NCBI RefSeq assembly: GCF_014193695.1 | Contig: NZ_JACHZR010000004.1 | Location: forward strand, 124,001 to 188,000 | DNA length: 64,000 bases | Source: Rhizobium sp. BK316 | Lineage (GTDB): Bacteria; Pseudomonadota; Alphaproteobacteria; Rhizobiales; Rhizobiaceae | Direction: 5' to 3' | In this document: one piece after another, positions 60,868-64,000 of the stretch | Layout: every line of letters starts with the position of its first letter | How positions within the stretch are numbered: position 1 is the first letter of the stretch | Notes under the pieces: generated by a model | Database searches by the model: none | What the model was told of the DNA's origin: nothing | The model's input: only the letters and a program-made list of their open reading frames with translations | Position numbers and translations under genes: made by a program

Positions 60868-61659
60868 TCAGAGGGCCATGGCAAGGGCGCAGAAGGCTGC
60901 GACCTCGCAAATCTGCTGGGTGGCGCCGAGCGTGTCGCCGGTGTGGCCGCCAAGCCTGCGGCGGATGAACCAGGTGAAGGCGAGAGCGGAAAGGCCTGCG
61001 CCTAGGAGGACTGAGACGAGCGGTTGAAGACCGAGCGCCGGCCAGATGAGGATTGCCGTCGCAAAACCTGCCGTGACGAGGGCGATCTGCATCGTCACCT
61101 CGGCGGGGCTTCCTGCGGAAGCCGCGAGCCCGTCCGGCTTCGCGGCGGGAAGGCGCTGCCAGTGCCAGGCGATCGCTCCACGGCTGAGGGCTGCAACGGC
61201 GGGAATGGCAAGCGCTGCGGCAAGGGGCGATGCTTCACGGGCAATCGCTGCAAGGGCCGACGCCCTGAGTGCGAAAGAGAGGATGAGGGCAATGGCTCCA
61301 TAGCTGCCGATGCGGCTGTCCTTCATGATGATAAGGCTCTGCTCGCGCGATTTACCGCCGCCGATACCATCGGCCGTATCGGCAAGCCCGTCCTCATGCA
61401 GCGCGCCGGTCAGGATCGTCTGCACGGCGAGTGCCACGAAAGCCGCCATCAGCCGGTCGGTGCGAAACGCCAGCATCACGAGGAAAACGAGGGCGGGCAG
61501 GGCGCCGATGACGAGACCGGCAAGCGGGAAGACGCGGACCAGCCGGCCAAGCTTGCCGTCATAGCCGGCAAACAGCCATGGCGGTACGGGAATGCGGCTC
61601 AGGAAAGCCACGGCGCGCGCGGCATCGACCACGATGGCTTTTATCATTCCTGGGATCAT
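60868..61659 (-). CDS. cobS: Adenosylcobinamide-GDP ribazoletransferase (cobalamin synthase)
   Basis: A 263-residue membrane enzyme that joins adenosylcobinamide-GDP to alpha-ribazole, the last step of B12 synthesis (CobS, also called CobV). Family motifs are SRIPVPPW, TGALHEDGLADTADGIGGGK and MKDSRIGSYGAIALILSFAL, then RRRLGGHTGDTLGATQQICE. Six or more membrane helices are present. The start is ATG 61659; ATG 61647 is an alternative. It is divergent from cobT with 163 bp between them. Confidence 0.95.
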   Translation of the reverse strand: MIPGMIKAIVVDAARAVAFLSRIPVPPWLFAGYDGKLGRLVRVFPLAGLVIGALPALVFLVMLAFRTDRLMAAFVALAVQTILTGALHEDGLADTADGIGGGKSREQSLIIMKDSRIGSYGAIALILSFALRASALAAIAREASPLAAALAIPAVAALSRGAIAWHWQRLPAAKPDGLAASAGSPAEVTMQIALVTAGFATAILIWPALGLQPLVSVLLGAGLSALAFTWFIRRRLGGHTGDTLGATQQICEVAAFCALAMAL

Positions 61660-61822
61660 TCTCCGCGGTCCCCCGTCTCTCCCCAGCGCCTATGTCTCCC
61701 TGCTGCTTTTGGCGTTGTTTGCTTTTTCACATTGTTCGCCTGAGCCGCTCGCTTTAAGAGAGTCGCCACGCTAACAACCCGATTTGCCGGGAAAAGACAA
61801 GAATACAAGGAAAGCCATTCAG

Positions 61823-62839
61823 ATGAGCGTTTCAGGCCTGCCGTTCGACGATTTTCGCGCCCTTCTTCGCGACCTGCCGGGACCGGACGCCCGCGCATTG
61901 GTCGCCGCCCGCGAACGCGACGCGCAGCTGACGAAGCCGCCGGGTGCGCTTGGCCGACTGGAAGAGATCGCTTTCTGGCTCGCCGCCTGGACGGGCAAGC
62001 CGCCCGCCGTCAACCGACCGCTGGTCGCGATCTTCGCCGGCAATCATGGTGTCGTGCGGCAGGGCATCACGCCTTTCCCGCCGGAAGTCACGCAGCAGAT
62101 GGTGGAGAATTTTGCGGCCGGCGGGGCGGCGATCAACCAGATCTGCGTCGCCTATGATCTCGGCCTGAAAGTCTTCGACCTGGCCCTCGATTACCCGACC
62201 GGCGACATCACCCAGGAAGCAGCACTGACCGAGCGCGACTGCGCCGCGACCATGGCCTTCGGCATGGAAGCGATTGCCGGCGGCACGGACCTGCTCTGCA
62301 TCGGCGAAATGGGCATCGGCAACACGACGATTGCGGCTGCGATCAACTATGCGCTTTATGGCGGCACGGCGCGTGACTGGGTCGGTCCGGGCACTGGTTC
62401 GGAAGGCGAGATGCTGGAGCGCAAGATCGATGCCGTCGAGCGCGCCGTGGAGCTGCACAGCGATCACCTCGACGATCCCCTTGAGATCATGCGCCGGCTC
62501 GGCGGGCGCGAGATTGCTGCCATGGCGGGCGCTATTCTTGCGGCGCGCATGGAGCGTATTCCGGTGCTGATCGACGGTTATACGGCAACCGCTGCCGGCG
62601 CGATCCTGCGGGCGGCCAACCCGTCTGCGCTCGACCATTGCCTGATCGGCCATGTTTCTGCCGAACCCGGCCATCTGCGGGCCATCGAACAGCTCGGCAA
62701 GACGCCGCTCCTGGCGCTCGGCATGCGGCTTGGCGAAGGCACGGGTGCGGCGCTTGCCGCCGGTATCGTCAAGGCGGCTGCCGCCTGTCATTCCGGCATG
62801 GCAACTTTCAGCCAGGCCGGCGTTTCCGGCAAACACTAA
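61823..62839 (+). CDS. cobT: Nicotinate-nucleotide:dimethylbenzimidazole phosphoribosyltransferase
   Basis: A 338-residue enzyme that activates dimethylbenzimidazole to alpha-ribazole phosphate for the lower ligand of B12 (CobT, also called CobU). Key motifs are LTKPPGALGRLEEIAFWLAA, IFAGNHGVV, CIGEMGIGNTTIAAAI, DWVGPGTGS and the catalytic Glu in MRLGEGTGAALA. The start at ATG 61823 (MSVSGLPFDD) is preferred. No cobalamin riboswitch is apparent in the leader, unlike many cob genes. Confidence 0.95.
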   Translation: MSVSGLPFDDFRALLRDLPGPDARALVAARERDAQLTKPPGALGRLEEIAFWLAAWTGKPPAVNRPLVAIFAGNHGVVRQGITPFPPEVTQQMVENFAAGGAAINQICVAYDLGLKVFDLALDYPTGDITQEAALTERDCAATMAFGMEAIAGGTDLLCIGEMGIGNTTIAAAINYALYGGTARDWVGPGTGSEGEMLERKIDAVERAVELHSDHLDDPLEIMRRLGGREIAAMAGAILAARMERIPVLIDGYTATAAGAILRAANPSALDHCLIGHVSAEPGHLRAIEQLGKTPLLALGMRLGEGTGAALAAGIVKAAAACHSGMATFSQAGVSGKH

Positions 62840-63155
62840 GGCTTGAACTTCAGCTCACGGAAGCGGGGGCGAACTGTGGCAGGCCGGCTCCCGCCACCGG
62901 GGAAGGTGAAGTCCGCTTAGCGCACTGATCCATGGTCGACGCGGATCGGGATTGCGCCAACAACATATTCTGGGCCGGGTACGCGGGTGAAACGTCACCG
63001 TGCTCGACGCCCCGTGGCGCGTTTTCAGACGCCTTGACGTAAGATGCCCGGTATTGTCAGGATTTATTGACTTGGATCAAGGATCATCGGCGCGAAAAGC
63101 TCCAACATCCAACATATCGTCATAGCTTCATGGACAGTTCCATCGGAGGGCTATC
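62840..63155. other. 316-bp intergenic region with FixK-like box
   Basis: Between cobT and the DUF5676 gene. Apart from the FixK/FNR-like site at 63067-63080, I see only short GC-rich inverted segments (for example around CGGGTGAAACGTCACCGTG) and no gene. It should hold the promoter of the copper-type cluster that follows. Confidence 0.6.
63067..63080 (+). promoter_or_regulatory. FixK/FNR-like box
   Basis: TTGACTTGGATCAA matches the anaerobox consensus TTGAT-N4-ATCAA in nine of ten fixed bases. It lies 75 bp before the DUF5676 start, at a distance suited to activation. In rhizobia such sites bind FixK or FnrN under low oxygen, linking this cluster to microaerobic growth. Confidence 0.75.
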
Positions 63156-63461
63156 ATGGCAAATACGATCCTTCACCCCGGTCCCGAGGCATCGTCGTCG
63201 GCGCTCGTGCGCGTCTCTGTACCGGTGCTTGGCGCGACCCTTGCCGCTTTCGCAACCATCTCGTTCGTTCTATGCATGCTCCTCGGCTTCGTCGTTCCTG
63301 AATGGGGCCTGCACAGGCCGTGGCTGCAATTCTACCAGGGGCTGACCGGCTTCGATCTTCGCAGCCTGCTGCTGGGCATCCTTCAAAGCGTCATCTTCGG
63401 CGGCTATGCGGGTGCATTGATCGCCGCTATCTTCAATTTCGTCAGCCGTCGCTTCGGCTGA
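63156..63461 (+). CDS. DUF5676 family membrane protein
   Basis: A 101-residue protein with two membrane helices (LAAFATISFVLCMLLGFVVP, and LLGILQSVIFGGYAGALIAA) of the DUF5676 family, usually found beside copper or heavy-metal resistance genes. The start ATG 63156 has CGGAGGG upstream. It is first in the cluster 63156-64000 and probably co-transcribed with the following genes. Confidence 0.82.
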   Translation: MANTILHPGPEASSSALVRVSVPVLGATLAAFATISFVLCMLLGFVVPEWGLHRPWLQFYQGLTGFDLRSLLLGILQSVIFGGYAGALIAAIFNFVSRRFG

Positions 63462-63483
63462 TCACGGGAACGGAGCCGCACAC

Positions 63484-63858
63484 ATGGCCGCCGACCGCCG
63501 CAGGTTCGCTTTGATGAACGCAGCGCTGACCGTCCTGGTCGCGCTCGCGCTTCTGTTCGCGCCAACGGCAGGGGCGACGGCGATGCAGTGCCGCGAACGC
63601 CCTATTCACGTTCACTACGGCGTCGAGCAAAGCTTTGTGCAGAAAGACGTCAAAGCCTCGCTCCCGGGCAGTTTTCACACTCCCGATCATAAGAGCTGCT
63701 GCACCGTTTCGTGCGGCTTCTGCGTCGTCCTGATGACTATCGACAGAACGGAAGCCCCAGCAGCCAGGGGCTCCGTCCTCCATTTCGCATGGGGTGACCA
63801 AACCGGCAGCGGCCTGTCGCCCCCGCCCACGCTCGGTCCTCCTCGTCTTTCGGTCTGA
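63484..63858 (+). CDS. Exported Cys-rich protein, possibly metal related
   Basis: A 124-residue protein with an N-terminal signal segment (MNAALTVLVALALLFAPTAG) and a Cys cluster (HKSCCTVSCGFCVVLM) of a kind found in DUF2946-like copper-associated proteins. The CGGAG site 7-8 bases upstream supports ATG 63484. It lies 22 bp after the DUF5676 gene. A metal-binding or chaperone role is inferred from context. Confidence 0.68.
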   Translation: MAADRRRFALMNAALTVLVALALLFAPTAGATAMQCRERPIHVHYGVEQSFVQKDVKASLPGSFHTPDHKSCCTVSCGFCVVLMTIDRTEAPAARGSVLHFAWGDQTGSGLSPPPTLGPPRLSV

Positions 63859-63964
63859 GATGCCGAAGGCCGCTTTGTCGCGGCGCTCGGCCAGTTCCGC
63901 GGGCGCCGCAGGCAGCCCCAGACCAATGGTCGGCTTGCCGACCTGGAAGCTAGGATCAAATAGA

Positions 63965-64000
63965 ATGAAACGCCGTGATTTTCTAAACGGCCTGACAGTC
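63965..64000 (+). CDS. Start of a Tat-exported protein, probably multicopper oxidase (partial)
   Basis: Only twelve codons are inside the window (MKRRDFLNGLTV). The twin-arginine motif RRDFLNG is the usual start of CopA-type multicopper oxidases that detoxify copper in the periplasm, and the upstream genes fit a copper cluster. Identification rests on the signal and the context alone. Confidence 0.5.
   Translation, partial: MKRRDFLNGLTV

Noticed and set aside
61660..61822. Possible cobalamin riboswitch between cobS and cobT
   Set aside because: I could not find the conserved B12-box or the flanking helices in this 163-bp region.

Overview
The window looks like chromosome, or a large chromid, of a Rhizobium species (Rhizobiaceae, close to the R. 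leguminosarum/R. etli group). The evidence is uniform GC-rich coding DNA, a rhizobial-type flagellin, a DUF982 protein, an orfA(DUF47)-pit phosphate operon with a Pho box, the cobS/cobT arrangement, and many copies of a two-palindrome intergenic repeat that I recognise as RIME-like (Rhizobium-specific intergenic mosaic elements). I see no rRNA, tRNA, CRISPR array or intact insertion sequence. The genes are mostly small accessory or housekeeping transcription units rather than one large pathway.

Layout. 1-1.5 kb: RND efflux adaptor (running off the left edge) with its TetR regulator and a palindromic operator. 1.6-8.9 kb: an adenylate-cyclase-like protein, a LysR/NmrA divergent pair, TspO, a methyltransferase, a beta-propeller protein co-directional with a TPR/HTH regulator, and a divergent DUF899 gene coupled to a small membrane protein. 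9.2-13.2 kb: MFS carboxylate-type transporter, an EEP-family hydrolase, a GGDEF cyclase. 13.2-16.4 kb: an island-like block made of a two-domain peptidoglycan hydrolase, a lipoprotein, a truncated DUF486 gene and an unknown membrane protein. 16.5-19.3 kb: DUF1800-DUF1501 pair. 19.3-26 kb: thioesterase, chemoreceptor, SnoaL-like protein, extensin-like peptidase, a ParD antitoxin with a frameshifted ParE, and an atypical receiver protein. 26.3-27.8 kb: an EcfG-like ECF sigma factor framed by two inverted RIME-like repeats, then a Crp/Fnr regulator.

28-38.4 kb: DUF982, an orphan flagellin with two small conserved genes, GNAT, an ABC-2 exporter pair, a PEP-mutase-family enzyme, and the DUF47-pit operon (Pho box on its promoter) flanked by two Nudix hydrolases, then DUF1062. 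38.4-42.4 kb: an 827-bp gene-free stretch followed by a large autotransporter. 42.5-49.8 kb: orphan DnaB-like ATPase, NIPSNAP protein, Tat-exported PhoX-family protein, and a PepSY/cytochrome b561/two-component operon. 49.9-54.6 kb: AAA ATPase, rhodanese-ChrB/ChrA chromate operon, an SDR without its usual catalytic residues, LysR. 54.7-59.8 kb: a squalene-cyclase-fold protein, DUF4180, PNPOx-like protein, a Rap1a/Tai-family protein, a DMT protein, a repeat cluster, Rrf2 and a divergent alpha/beta hydrolase. 59.9-64 kb: retropepsin-like protease, DUF1289, CobS, CobT, then the start of a copper-type cluster (DUF5676, a Cys-rich exported protein, and the first codons of a Tat-exported protein, probably a multicopper oxidase) behind a FixK/FNR-like box.

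The best candidates for new biology are the peptidoglycan hydrolase-lipoprotein block beside a truncated gene, the sigma-factor gene enclosed by inverted repeats that also supply its stop codon, the Nudix-DUF47-Pit-Nudix neighbourhood, the regulator/beta-propeller/DUF899 module, and an orphan minus-strand terminator near 31.04 kb with no recognised gene behind it. Functional names come from motif and family recognition by eye; no database search was run.
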